Shown: positions 7,899 to 15,097 of the stretch, in pieces
Numbering within the stretch: the stretch's first letter is position 1
Layout of the letters: each line of letters opens with the position of its first letter
NCBI GenBank assembly: GCA_035276085.1
Contig: DATELY010000248.1
Location: 1 to 23,501 of the forward strand
DNA length: 23,501 nucleotides
Source of the DNA: DATELY01 sp035276085
GTDB taxonomy: Bacteria > Pseudomonadota > Gammaproteobacteria > Steroidobacterales > Steroidobacteraceae
Reading direction: 5' to 3'
Notes under the pieces: model-generated
Told to the model about the DNA's origin: nothing
Seen by the model: the letters and a program-made list of their open reading frames with translations, nothing else
Database searches by the model: none
Position numbers and translations under genes: made by a program

Positions 7899-9299
7899 CT
7901 ATGGGCGATTGCCGGATGCGAAGTCGGGATCGGTCAGCTTCATTTCTCGCAACGGACCGTATTTGCGCAGCTCATCGCGGATCTGATTCGCCGGCCCGAT
8001 GACGACGAGCTGCAGCTGCTCGCCGTGGGGGAACACGGTCTCGATGGCGTCGCGAGCCGCCGCACCGTCGACTTGATCGAGTGCGTCCAAATAACCTTCG
8101 ACATAGCTGCGATCCAACCCATAAAGCTCGATCTGGCCGAGCATGCCCGCCCAGTCCTCTGCCGTTTCGAGTGCGAGCGGAAACTGGCCTTGCACGTATT
8201 GCCGCCCGCTCCCCAGTTCGGCAGCGGTCAATCCGTCGGCATGCAGACGCCGCAGAACATCCAGTGCCGTATCGATCGCAGCGGCCGTCGTCTGCGTGCG
8301 AGTGTACGAGCTGATCGACCAGAAGCCGGGGTGAGCAAAGCGTTCGAAGCGTGAACTGGCACCGTAGGTCAGCCCACTCTTGATGCGCAGCTCGACATTC
8401 AACAATGACGTGAAGCGACCGCCGAACACGGCATTCACGGCATCGATGGCGGCACGGCGGCGATCCGTCTTCGCCACACCGACCGACCCGAGCCAGAAAT
8501 AGGATTGGGTGGACTCCGGCGCGTCGACCAGCAGCACCGCGCGCGTGGACGGCGGAACAGGGTCGTCGACCGCTGGCGGTGCGGCAGGAGCACGTCGCCA
8601 ATGGCCCAGCGCACGCGTGAGCAGGCGCTTCATCGCGCGCGGCTCGAAGTCGCCGACCACGCTGACGATGAGGCGATCGGCGCCGAACTGCCGGGCGTAA
8701 TACGTCTGCACATCCGCGAGCGTGACCCGTGGCAGAGAGCCTTCGCTGCCGCTCACCGAGCGGCCGTAGGGATGCTGCGGCAACAGGGCTGCATGCGCAT
8801 ACACCGACACCAGACCTGCAAGGTCTGAGTCCTTTGCGGCCCGCAGCAATTCAATCTGCCGCGCACGCAACTTCTCGAACTCCTCAGCGCGGAGCTGCGG
8901 CCGCTGCAGCATGTCGGCCAGCAGCTCGATCATGAGCTGCTGGTCATGCGCGAGAAAGCTGCCCGAAATCGATACGAACTCGCGCTGCGCCTGTGTGTCG
9001 AGCCGTCCGCCGACGCGATCCACGGCGTCGGCAAACTCGAAGGCGCCGCGTTGACCCGCGCCCTTCTCCAGGAGGCTCGCGAGCAAGCTCGCTGTGCCAT
9101 CGCGCTGTGCCGGATCCACGATCGACCCGCCGCGCACGATGGCTTCGAACGCGATCAGCGGAACGTCGTGCCGAGCCATCAGCAGCAGGGTCGCGCCGTT
9201 TGGCAGGACAACGCGCTCGAACGGCGGCACCGTCACGCCACGCGCCTGCACGGTCGCGATACCCAGAAACAGCACCAACGAGAACCAGAGCCGTTTCAT
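7899..9299 (-). CDS. M16 family peptidase-like protein, non-catalytic partner subunit
   Basis: The protein has 466 residues with a Sec signal peptide (about 1-20, MKRLWFSLVLFLGIATVQA). It has the M16 fold: an N-terminal domain starting LPNGATLLLM and a C-terminal domain with the LRIKSGLTYG segment typical of the second M16 half. At the place of the HxxEH zinc motif (about 71-75) it has SLLAS, so the zinc site is absent. In bacteria such zinc-less subunits pair with a catalytic M16 subunit to form a closed chamber that degrades peptides, as in the alpha/beta mitochondrial processing peptidase arrangement. The ATG at 9299 overlaps the stop of the upstream catalytic gene (ATGA), so translation is coupled and 1:1 assembly is likely. 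Predicted location is the periplasm. Longer in-frame extensions upstream read through the partner gene and are rejected. Confidence 0.94.
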   Translation of the reverse strand: MKRLWFSLVLFLGIATVQARGVTVPPFERVVLPNGATLLLMARHDVPLIAFEAIVRGGSIVDPAQRDGTASLLASLLEKGAGQRGAFEFADAVDRVGGRLDTQAQREFVSISGSFLAHDQQLMIELLADMLQRPQLRAEEFEKLRARQIELLRAAKDSDLAGLVSVYAHAALLPQHPYGRSVSGSEGSLPRVTLADVQTYYARQFGADRLIVSVVGDFEPRAMKRLLTRALGHWRRAPAAPPAVDDPVPPSTRAVLLVDAPESTQSYFWLGSVGVAKTDRRRAAIDAVNAVFGGRFTSLLNVELRIKSGLTYGASSRFERFAHPGFWSISSYTRTQTTAAAIDTALDVLRRLHADGLTAAELGSGRQYVQGQFPLALETAEDWAGMLGQIELYGLDRSYVEGYLDALDQVDGAAARDAIETVFPHGEQLQLVVIGPANQIRDELRKYGPLREMKLTDPDFASGNRP

Positions 9300-10624
9300 G
9301 CACCCGCCTGTGTTGGAACGAGAACGCCCACCGTGCGGCTCTGCTTGCGCAGCAGTTTGCGCGCGATGTCGAGCACGGCCTGCGCGGTGACGCGTTCGTA
9401 ATCGCGTGGCGCTTCGAAGAGCTTGCGATAGTCGCCATGGAGCACTTCGTATTGACCGAGCGCCTGAGCCTTGCCATCGATGGTCGCAAGCTCGCGCCAG
9501 AAACCTGCCAGTTGCAGTTGTTTGGCCTTGGCGAGCTCCGCCGCGGTGACGCCATCCTTGAGCACGCGTTCGAGCTCTTCGTCCAATACGCGCTCGGCCT
9601 GTGCCGGATCGCCGGCTTCGGGCAACGTGAGATAGAACCACACGAGTGCAGGATCGAAGCCGCCTTGCACGGTGGCATCCACGCTGATGGCCAGCCGGTC
9701 CTGCTCCACGAGGCGACGATGCAAGCGCGAGGAGCTGCCATCCGCGAGGATGCGCACGAGCAGCTCCAGCGCGGGGGCTTGCGGATCCCTGGCTGCAAGG
9801 CCGTGGTACGCGACCTGCAGCAACGGATTCTGTGCCTGCGTTTCGAGGCGCACGCGGCGCTCGCCGAGTTGTTCGGGTTCGACCGTGCGCACGGCGGGCG
9901 GCGGCGGTGTTTGCGGCAGGGACGCCAACGTGCGGCGCGCGAGCGCAAGAACCTCGGCCGGGTCGACATCGCCAACGATGACGAAGGTGCAATTGCGAGC
10001 GGCGTAGTAGGTCTGAAAGAAACGCTTCAAGTCATCGAGCTGCCAATGCTCGATGTCCGATGGCCAGCCGATGGTGGGAATGCCATACGGATGCGCGAGG
10101 AACGCCGTGGCCTGCACCTGCTCCTCCAATCGCCCCATGGGATCGTCTTCGATGCGCAGCCGTCGTTCCGAATACACGACCTCGCGTTCGCTCTCGATGA
10201 CCTTGGGATCGAAAGCCAGGTTGTGTAGCCGATCGGCCTCGAGCTCGAAGGTGAGCGGCAGTGCGACGCGTGGAATCCAATCCTGGTAGACGGTGACGTC
10301 CTCCATCGTGAAGGCGTTGCTCGAACCGCCTTGCGCCTCCAACGTGCGATCGAAGTCACCCTGTGCCCGCGTGCTCGTGCCGTTGAACATCATGTGCTCG
10401 AAGAAATGCGCCAGGCCCGTGATGCCGGGTGCCTCGTTCCGGCTGCCCACGCGGACCCAGTTGTACAGCGCGACATTCGGAATGTCGTGATCGGGCCAGA
10501 CGAGAATCTTCAGACCGTTGTCGAGCTGGAGCGACTGCACCTGCGCAGCGTGCGGCAGCTCAGCGGCGTGGGCGGAGGCGAATAGAACGGGAGCGAGGAG
10601 GAGCAGTGGACGTGGGAGCCGCAT
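9296..10624 (-). CDS. M16 family zinc metallopeptidase, catalytic subunit (exported)
   Basis: The protein has 442 residues from the ATG at 10624. A Sec signal peptide (1-20) ends near AHA. The inverted zinc motif HFFEH (73-77) supplies H73, E76 and H77; E153 in SEREVVYSE is the expected third ligand, with E146 the accessory glutamate. It should be the active subunit of a periplasmic M16B peptidase that degrades short or unfolded peptides, working with the zinc-less subunit encoded directly downstream and overlapping by four bases. A 29-codon in-frame extension to 10711 runs through repeat element B and would bury the signal peptide, so the ATG at 10624 is preferred. No Shine-Dalgarno is obvious. 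The only space for a promoter, between this ATG and the terminator at 10750, is filled by the repeat. Confidence 0.95.
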   Translation of the reverse strand: MRLPRPLLLLAPVLFASAHAAELPHAAQVQSLQLDNGLKILVWPDHDIPNVALYNWVRVGSRNEAPGITGLAHFFEHMMFNGTSTRAQGDFDRTLEAQGGSSNAFTMEDVTVYQDWIPRVALPLTFELEADRLHNLAFDPKVIESEREVVYSERRLRIEDDPMGRLEEQVQATAFLAHPYGIPTIGWPSDIEHWQLDDLKRFFQTYYAARNCTFVIVGDVDPAEVLALARRTLASLPQTPPPPAVRTVEPEQLGERRVRLETQAQNPLLQVAYHGLAARDPQAPALELLVRILADGSSSRLHRRLVEQDRLAISVDATVQGGFDPALVWFYLTLPEAGDPAQAERVLDEELERVLKDGVTAAELAKAKQLQLAGFWRELATIDGKAQALGQYEVLHGDYRKLFEAPRDYERVTAQAVLDIARKLLRKQSRTVGVLVPTQAGA

Positions 10625-10648
10625 GCGGATGGATTCGATGGAAGGGGG

Positions 10649-10735
10649 CTTGCTGGTCTGCTGGTCTGCTGGTCGGCTGGCCAGAAAGGGAATGCGGCTT
10701 CTGGCCAGCAAGCCAGCAGGCTAGCAAGCCAGCTA
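10649..10735. repeat. Composite hairpin-plus-octamer repeat, copy B
   Basis: From left to right there are three exact tandem octamers TGCTGGTC (10651-10674), one base, then an 11-bp perfect hairpin GCTGGCCAGAA (10676-10686)/TTCTGGCCAGC (10699-10709). Then GCAAGCCAGC occurs twice (10708-10717 and 10724-10733), followed by TAGCTA. The reverse complement of 10698-10717 is identical over 20 bases to 15111-15130, and the order of parts is the same, so this is an inverted copy of the element at 15098-15178. The hairpin loop differs between copies, while the spacing of hairpin to octamers (one base) is conserved. Confidence 0.88.
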
Positions 10736-10749
10736 GCTAACTCGCCAGC

Positions 10750-10790
10750 AAAGAAAAAGGCCGCCGTGCGGGGGAAAACGCGAGGCGGCC
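10750..10790 (-). terminator. Rho-independent terminator
   Basis: Read on the minus strand, a 7-bp stem GGCCGCC/GGCGGCC (10790-10784 with 10765-10759) closes an 18-base loop and is followed by TTTTTCTT (10758-10751). It sits about 50 bases past the stop of the small minus-strand gene at 10841 and before the M16 operon. It therefore ends that gene's transcript and implies a separate promoter for the M16 genes. Confidence 0.85.
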
Positions 10791-10840
10791 GAATGAAGCG
10801 TCCGAAAATAGGCGCTTCAGCGCGAATACATTGCGAGCGG

Positions 10841-11107
10841 TCAGAAGGGTTGAGCGACCATCTCCATCTCGTAGCCCATGACTTCGCGAGTCACTGGATC
10901 GAGGATGGGGCTCGCGCGACGGAAGCAACCCGTGCTCATGGCGTGACGTGCCATCACGCTGTCGGGGCTTACGTCCTGCAGGCGCATGCGGCCATCGGCT
11001 TCGCGCAACAGCATCTGCGCGGAGCTCGTCTTGCGACGTGTATTGCCGTGGCGTTCTTCGGTTCCTTCTCCGAGCACGAGGCCCAGCACTTCGACTTCAG
11101 CCAACAT
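10841..11107 (-). CDS. Small hypothetical protein (88 aa)
   Basis: I do not recognise this 88-residue protein. It begins MLAEVEVLGLVLGEG and ends YEMEMVAQPF. It is unlike the shadow frames here because its composition is balanced and its third codon positions are GC-rich as in neighbouring genes. A strong Rho-independent terminator follows on the same strand. There is no signal peptide or membrane segment. It has one Cys and is rich in Met, Glu and Arg. The N-terminal beta-like VEVLGL followed by a Lys/Arg patch could suit a small OB-fold or nucleic-acid binder, but that is a guess. It is divergent from the bactofilin gene across about 330 bases of palindrome-rich DNA. The ribosome binding site is weak, so the start is uncertain. 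Confidence 0.65.
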   Translation of the reverse strand: MLAEVEVLGLVLGEGTEERHGNTRRKTSSAQMLLREADGRMRLQDVSPDSVMARHAMSTGCFRRASPILDPVTREVMGYEMEMVAQPF

Positions 11108-11316
11108 GGTTGTGCCAACTTGAGTTGCGATGAGCTGGAGTTTGCAAGTGGTATGCCATGCATGTGGGGCCAGTGTTTTCGCCGCTCGCGACGCTTGGCG
11201 TAGTCGGAACTCTGACGGGCCGCGTCACTCGCGGCGGTTCTGCAGCAGTTGGGTCAGCAAACGACGCCGAATGCAGACGGTGTGGAATGCGACAGCGCTC
11301 ACAGGTGCGATGCGAA

Positions 11317-11332
11317 TGTGATCGCGGTCGCA
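11317..11332. promoter_or_regulatory. CRP-like site, nine of ten core positions
   Basis: TGTGA-N6-TCGCA matches the CRP core TGTGA-N6-TCACA except at one base. Its left half lies within the 12-base motif that is repeated inverted at 11393-11404, where the half-site TCACA appears again. Its centre is about 115 bases upstream of the bactofilin ATG. Support is by pattern only. Confidence 0.35.
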
Positions 11333-11373
11333 TGAGCTCGAGGAGCGTCTCATCGCAAGCGTTGGCAACCGCA

Positions 11374-11404
11374 TGCGAATGATGAGTAACTCATCACATT
11401 CGCA
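11374..11404. promoter_or_regulatory. Extended inverted repeat (operator or mRNA hairpin)
   Basis: TGCGAAT then GATGAGT (11374-11387), one base, ACTCATC (11389-11395), a two-base bulge, then ATTCGCA (11398-11404). This gives 14 paired bases, of which the inner seven are contiguous. It sits 35 bases before the bactofilin ATG and may be a repressor operator or 5' leader hairpin. Confidence 0.5.
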
Positions 11405-11439
11405 GCGATAATGCGCCTCACCCAGCAGGAGCTTCATGC

Positions 11440-11835
11440 ATGTCCGATACGCCGCGGCGACGTGTGACCGATCGCAACAGTGCCAGTGCCACGTTTCTGG
11501 GCAGCGGCACCACGCTCACCGGCGAGTTGCAGTGTGACGGCGATCTCGTCGTCGCGGGAACCGTGAATGCGCATGCCGTCGTGCGCGGCGGATTCACGCT
11601 CGCGGACAGCGCTCGCTGGACGGGTGGCGTGCGGGCCAACAATGCCGTGGTCGCCGGTACGCTCGAAGGCGCGTTGCTCGTCACCGAGAAGCTGGAGATT
11701 CGCAAGACCGCGCACATCCGCGGCAGCGTGCAGGCGCGTTCCATCGCGATCGCGCAAGGTGCGGTGATCGAGGGGGAGATGAATGTGACGAGCGAAGAGG
11801 CCGTGGTGATGTTCGAGGAACGACGGGAGACGTGA
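11440..11835 (+). CDS. Bactofilin-family polymer-forming cytoskeletal protein
   Basis: The protein has 131 residues. After a basic, disordered N-tail (1-14) comes a bactofilin core (about 17-115). It is built of short beta-helix turns with repeated hydrophobic-Gly patterns, for example FLGSGTTLTGELQCDGDLVV, AGTVNAHAVVRGG, RGSVQARSIAIAQGAVIEGE. The C-tail is acidic then basic (EEAVVMFEERRET). Bactofilins form filaments without nucleotide and scaffold cell-wall or polarity factors at the membrane. AGGAG eight bases before the ATG at 11440 supports this start; a second out-of-frame ATG lies four bases upstream. The stop is three bases from the convergent dehydrogenase stop. The upstream region carries strong inverted repeats, suggesting regulated expression. 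Confidence 0.93.
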   Translation: MSDTPRRRVTDRNSASATFLGSGTTLTGELQCDGDLVVAGTVNAHAVVRGGFTLADSARWTGGVRANNAVVAGTLEGALLVTEKLEIRKTAHIRGSVQARSIAIAQGAVIEGEMNVTSEEAVVMFEERRET

Positions 11836-11838
11836 GCC

Positions 11839-13053
11839 TCACTCGAAGACGATGCGGCTCAACGCGCCGTTGAGATCGACGACATACAACTCCCCCGCAT
11901 TGCTTTGTCCGAACGAAGCAATGTTCGCGGTCGTATCGAGCAGCTCGCGCGGTGTGCGTGTCCCCGGCTCCGCGGTCCAGATACGTCCCGAACCGAAATC
12001 GGCAAAGAGATAGCGGCCGACGAGCGCCGTGGGTTGCGCGCCGCGATACACGAAACCGCCCGTGATGGAGATATTCCCGTCGACGTGTCCGTACTCGGAT
12101 ATCGGGTCGATCAGGTTGTTGCTAAGACAGCTTCCGCCACTGAAGTCATGCGCGCCTTCGCGACAGTTCCACCCGTAGTTGCCGCCGCGCTCGATCACAT
12201 CGACTTCCTCCCATGCGCCTTGTCCCACATCGGCCAGCGACAGCGTGCCCGTGGAGCGGTCGAAGCTGTATCGCCACGGATTGCGGAGCCCATATGCGTA
12301 GATCTCGGGACACGCGCTGCTGCCGCTGCCTTGATTGCACAGCGCGCCACCGATGTAGGGGTTGTCGCTTGGGATTGCATAGGGTGTGCCTCGATCGACA
12401 TCGATGCGCAGCAGCTTGCCCAACACCGTATCGAGTCGTTGCGCGTTGCCTTGTGGATCGCCGCCGCTGCCGCCATCGCCAAAGCCGATGTACAGGTAGC
12501 CGTCGGGCCCGAAGACGATGTGACCGCCGTTGTGGTTGTCGAACGGCTGTACCACGGTCAATACGATCTGTTCGGTCGCCGGATCGATGGCACGCCGGCC
12601 GTCGCCTGCCGGCACGGTGGTGAAGGTCGAGATGCGGGACACGAGCTCGTTCGATGTATTGCGATGGGTGTACGAGAGATACACGCGTCCGTTCGCGGCA
12701 TATTGCGGATGAAAGGCCATTCCCAGCAGCCCTTTTTCGCCGCCGCTTTCGACTTGCGAGCTGATGTCGACGAACGTCGTTGCGGCGTTGGCATCCGCTT
12801 CATTGAAGTCGCGCACGCGTCCTGCTTGCTCGACGACGTACCAGCGCGCGTTGTCGTCCGGCGCTTGCAGCAGGCCGAGGGGCGAGGTGAACGTGCGCCC
12901 GCCGAAGGCCGCTTCCAGTCGGATCGCACCAGTGCCCGGCGGATCACTATCGCCTCCGCTCCCGCCTCCGCCGCAGCCGCCGAGCGTGATGAGTGCAATT
13001 GCCGACACGGCCATCGAGGGCAGCGGCTTGAAGCTCAAAAGCGAGACGGCCAT
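11839..13053 (-). CDS. PQQ-dependent sugar dehydrogenase family lipoprotein
   Basis: The protein has 404 residues from the ATG at 13053. The signal peptide ends in the lipobox LGGC with C27, followed by a Gly/Ser/Asp linker, so the protein should be lipid-anchored outside the inner membrane. The body is a six-bladed soluble-glucose-dehydrogenase/YliI (Asd)-type propeller. It has GEKGLLGMAFHP (105-116), NHNGGH (173-178) with H174 at the expected catalytic position, FGPDGYLYIGFGDGG (181-195), LRNPWR (256-261), WEEVDVIERGGNYGW (281-295) and YLFADFGSGRIW (348-359). Family members oxidise aldoses with PQQ and calcium; substrate and PQQ supply cannot be read here. Four cysteines (C239, C248, C297, C309) could form disulfides. 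An ORF extension to 13125 would overlap the divergent GDPD-like gene and bury the lipobox. Confidence 0.92.
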   Translation of the reverse strand: MAVSLLSFKPLPSMAVSAIALITLGGCGGGGSGGDSDPPGTGAIRLEAAFGGRTFTSPLGLLQAPDDNARWYVVEQAGRVRDFNEADANAATTFVDISSQVESGGEKGLLGMAFHPQYAANGRVYLSYTHRNTSNELVSRISTFTTVPAGDGRRAIDPATEQIVLTVVQPFDNHNGGHIVFGPDGYLYIGFGDGGSGGDPQGNAQRLDTVLGKLLRIDVDRGTPYAIPSDNPYIGGALCNQGSGSSACPEIYAYGLRNPWRYSFDRSTGTLSLADVGQGAWEEVDVIERGGNYGWNCREGAHDFSGGSCLSNNLIDPISEYGHVDGNISITGGFVYRGAQPTALVGRYLFADFGSGRIWTAEPGTRTPRELLDTTANIASFGQSNAGELYVVDLNGALSRIVFE

Positions 13054-13118
13054 GCGCGCAGGGCGATGGACGGCACGTAAGATACCAGCCCCTTTCCGGT
13101 CACCTGTTCGCGGCGCGG

Positions 13119-13883
13119 ATGTCATCCAGCTTCCCCCGATTGCCAGAGCTCATTGCCCGTCGGGGCAATGTTGCCGAGTTTCCGGAGAACACGTTGCCTG
13201 CGCTGCGCTCGGCCCTGGAGCTGGGATGCAGCCATCTGAGCGTCGACGTGCAGCTGAGTGCCGATCATGTGCCCGTGTTGCTGCAGGATGCCAGTCTGAA
13301 ACGCACGGCGGGGATCGATCGCAACGCGCTCGAGATGACGTGGAGCGAGCTGGCGGAGGTGCGCGTCAACGAGGTCGAGCGTCTGCGTAACCGCTATACC
13401 GACGTCGGCATTCCTTCGCTGGCGCAAGCGGCCAGTCTCATCGCGAGCCATCCAGGCGCAACGCTGTTCGCCGAGCTCAAGCGCTCGAGCCTGCGTCAGG
13501 CGGGGCAGGAGCTGATGGTCCGCCGCGTGCTGGAGGTGTTGAAGCCAATCGCGCGTCAGTGCGTGCTGACATCGTTCGATCTGGCGACGGTGCATCACAT
13601 CCGTCAGGTATCGGGATTGCGCGTCGGCTGGATGCTGCCGGACTACAGCAATCTGTCCGCGCTCAAGTGCGAGGCGTTGGGGCCCGATTATGTCTTTTGT
13701 GACCATGCCCTCTTGACCGAATCCGTGTCGCGTCTGTGGCGTGGATCATGGCGCTGGGCGATCTACGAAGTGAATCATCGCAAGCTCGCGCTCGACCTCG
13801 CCACACGCGAAGCCAAGCTGGTCGAGACGGCCAGCTTGCGCGAGATGCTGCGGCAATTCCGGGACATGAAATCGAGGATCTAG
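13119..13883 (+). CDS. GDPD-fold protein with lost catalytic residues (probable pseudoenzyme)
   Basis: This 254-residue protein aligns along its length with cytosolic glycerophosphodiester phosphodiesterases. It keeps PENTLPAL (22-29), VDVQL (42-46), RTAG (62-65), IPSL (98-101), AELK with E119 and K121, and a FCDH segment near the end. The key residues differ. The first catalytic His (AHRG in the family) is Arg at position 14 (ARRG), the metal Glu (ExD) is Ser at 41 (SVD), and the second catalytic His (HD) is Gln at 56 (QD). Classical hydrolysis is therefore unlikely. It may bind glycerol phosphate or lipids, or regulate the adjacent GlpD-like enzyme (inference). Its stop is two bases before the TTG start of that gene. 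No signal peptide is seen. The frame is intact, so it is not an ordinary decaying pseudogene. Confidence 0.85.
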   Translation: MSSSFPRLPELIARRGNVAEFPENTLPALRSALELGCSHLSVDVQLSADHVPVLLQDASLKRTAGIDRNALEMTWSELAEVRVNEVERLRNRYTDVGIPSLAQAASLIASHPGATLFAELKRSSLRQAGQELMVRRVLEVLKPIARQCVLTSFDLATVHHIRQVSGLRVGWMLPDYSNLSALKCEALGPDYVFCDHALLTESVSRLWRGSWRWAIYEVNHRKLALDLATREAKLVETASLREMLRQFRDMKSRI

Positions 13884-13885
13884 GC

Positions 13886-15061
13886 TTGCATGACGTCGTG
13901 ATCGTTGGCGCTGGCGTGCATGGCGCGGGTGTCGCGCTTGCGGCGACCGCTGCCGGCTACAAGACGCTATTGCTCGAGAGGTGGCATCCGGCGCACGGCA
14001 CCTCCAGCCGTTCCAGCAAATTGATTCACGGCGGCCTGCGCTATCTCGAAAGTGCCCAGTTCCGCCTCGTGCGCGAGAGTCTCACCGAACGCGCGTTGAT
14101 GTTGCGCAATGCGCCCGAGCTCGTGCGCTTGCAGCCCTTCTTTCTGCCGGTCTACGGCGACACGCGTCGCCGTCCGTGGCAGCTGCGCGTCGGACTCTCG
14201 ATGTACGCCCTGCTGGGCGGACTCAAACCCGGTACGGGATTCGGATCCATCCCACGCTCGCAATGGACGAGCCTGGACGACATGGAGCTGGATGGACTGC
14301 AGGCGGTGATCCGTTACTGGGATGGACAGACCGACGATGCCGCGCTCACACGCGCCGTCGTGCAAGCGGCGCAACAGCTCGGATGTGAAGTCAGTGTGCC
14401 TGCGACGTTCACTGCGGCCGAGCTGAGCTCGGACGGTGTCGTCGTGCAGTTCACTCAGGGCGGTCGCGCGCAGAGTGCTCGAGCGCGTGTGCTGGTGAAT
14501 GCCGCGGGCCCGTGGGCAACGGAAGTGTTGAAACAAATTCAACCTGCGCAACCGCTACGAGCCGTTGACCTCGTGCAGGGCACGCACATCGTATTGCCCG
14601 CTGCCACGACGCAGGGCATCTACTACGTCGAAGCGCCACAGGACGGTCGCGCAGTGTTCGTCATGCCGTGGCGCAATCACACCCTCGTGGGCACGACCGA
14701 AACGTCGTACCAGGGAGCACCCGAAGACGTACGGCCGCTGCCGAGCGAGGTGTCGTACCTGCTCGAGATTGCCCAGCACTACTTCCCGAAGTTCCGCTCG
14801 CTATCCACGCACGATGTGATGGCGAGCTTCGCCGGGTTGCGCGTATTACCGCGAGCAAACACCACGGCCTTCAATCGTCCACGCGAAACGATGCTGGAAG
14901 TGGACCGCAAGGCGAAGCCACGAGTACTGACCATCTATGGCGGCAAACTCACGGGCTGGCGTGCGACCGGTGAGCAGGTGGTGAAGCGGTTGCACTCGTC
15001 TTTGCCCGGCCGCGCCCGGCGCGCGGATACGGCAGACGTCAGGCTCTTGCCGGTCAATTAG
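13886..15061 (+). CDS. Short GlpD-like FAD-dependent glycerol-3-phosphate dehydrogenase
   Basis: The protein has 391 residues from a TTG at 13886, chosen because GAGGA lies seven bases upstream and the preceding gene stops two bases before. An ATG at 13890 is out of frame, and longer starts overlap the GDPD-like gene by 135 bases or more. The FAD motif is VGAGVHGAG (7-15). The GlpD signature TSSRSSKLIHGGLRYLE lies at 39-55, and the C-terminal FAD-binding stretch YGGKLTGWRATGE is near the end. GlpD oxidises sn-glycerol-3-phosphate to dihydroxyacetone phosphate at the inner membrane and passes electrons to quinone. Canonical GlpD is about 500 residues with a C-terminal helical domain; here the protein ends about 30 residues after the FAD fold, so that domain is missing. 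The substrate may differ from glycerol-3-phosphate. The operon partner is the GDPD-like protein. Confidence 0.9.
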   Translation: MHDVVIVGAGVHGAGVALAATAAGYKTLLLERWHPAHGTSSRSSKLIHGGLRYLESAQFRLVRESLTERALMLRNAPELVRLQPFFLPVYGDTRRRPWQLRVGLSMYALLGGLKPGTGFGSIPRSQWTSLDDMELDGLQAVIRYWDGQTDDAALTRAVVQAAQQLGCEVSVPATFTAAELSSDGVVVQFTQGGRAQSARARVLVNAAGPWATEVLKQIQPAQPLRAVDLVQGTHIVLPAATTQGIYYVEAPQDGRAVFVMPWRNHTLVGTTETSYQGAPEDVRPLPSEVSYLLEIAQHYFPKFRSLSTHDVMASFAGLRVLPRANTTAFNRPRETMLEVDRKAKPRVLTIYGGKLTGWRATGEQVVKRLHSSLPGRARRADTADVRLLPVN

Positions 15062-15097
15062 CAGTGGGACGTAACGACATGGACTGCAACAGCGATC

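Larger units (their letters stand above)
11108..11439. promoter_or_regulatory. Divergent regulatory region (332 bp) between small gene and bactofilin
   Basis: Short frames here have poor composition and are not called. The bactofilin side is rich in symmetry: a 12-base motif TGCGAATGTGAT (11311-11322) recurs inverted as ATCACATTCGCA (11393-11404), and a long hairpin lies at 11374-11404. A GATAAT hexamer at 11407-11412 could be a -10 box, placing the hairpin over the -35/spacer, but no good -35 is seen. AGGAG at 11427-11431 is the bactofilin ribosome binding site. Confidence 0.5.

Noticed and set aside
9300..9992. N-terminal extension of the non-catalytic M16 protein
   Set aside because: The extension is Arg-rich antisense-like sequence in another frame of the catalytic gene; the signal peptide at 9299 and the ATGA overlap fix the real start.
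10841..11107. Filamentous-phage single-stranded DNA-binding protein
   Set aside because: The VEVLGL start is faintly similar, but there are no other phage genes nearby and the likeness is too weak to call.
11158..11382. 74-residue plus-strand frame between the small gene and bactofilin
   Set aside because: Cys/Arg/Ser-rich composition, no ribosome binding site, and overlap with the palindromic regulatory region.
13119..13883. Decayed pseudogene
   Set aside because: The frame is intact over full length with other family positions kept, and it is coupled to the next gene; loss is limited to catalytic residues.
13890..13901. ATG as start for the GlpD-like gene
   Set aside because: It is out of frame and meets a stop after three codons; TTG at 13886 has a GAGGA site and the right frame.
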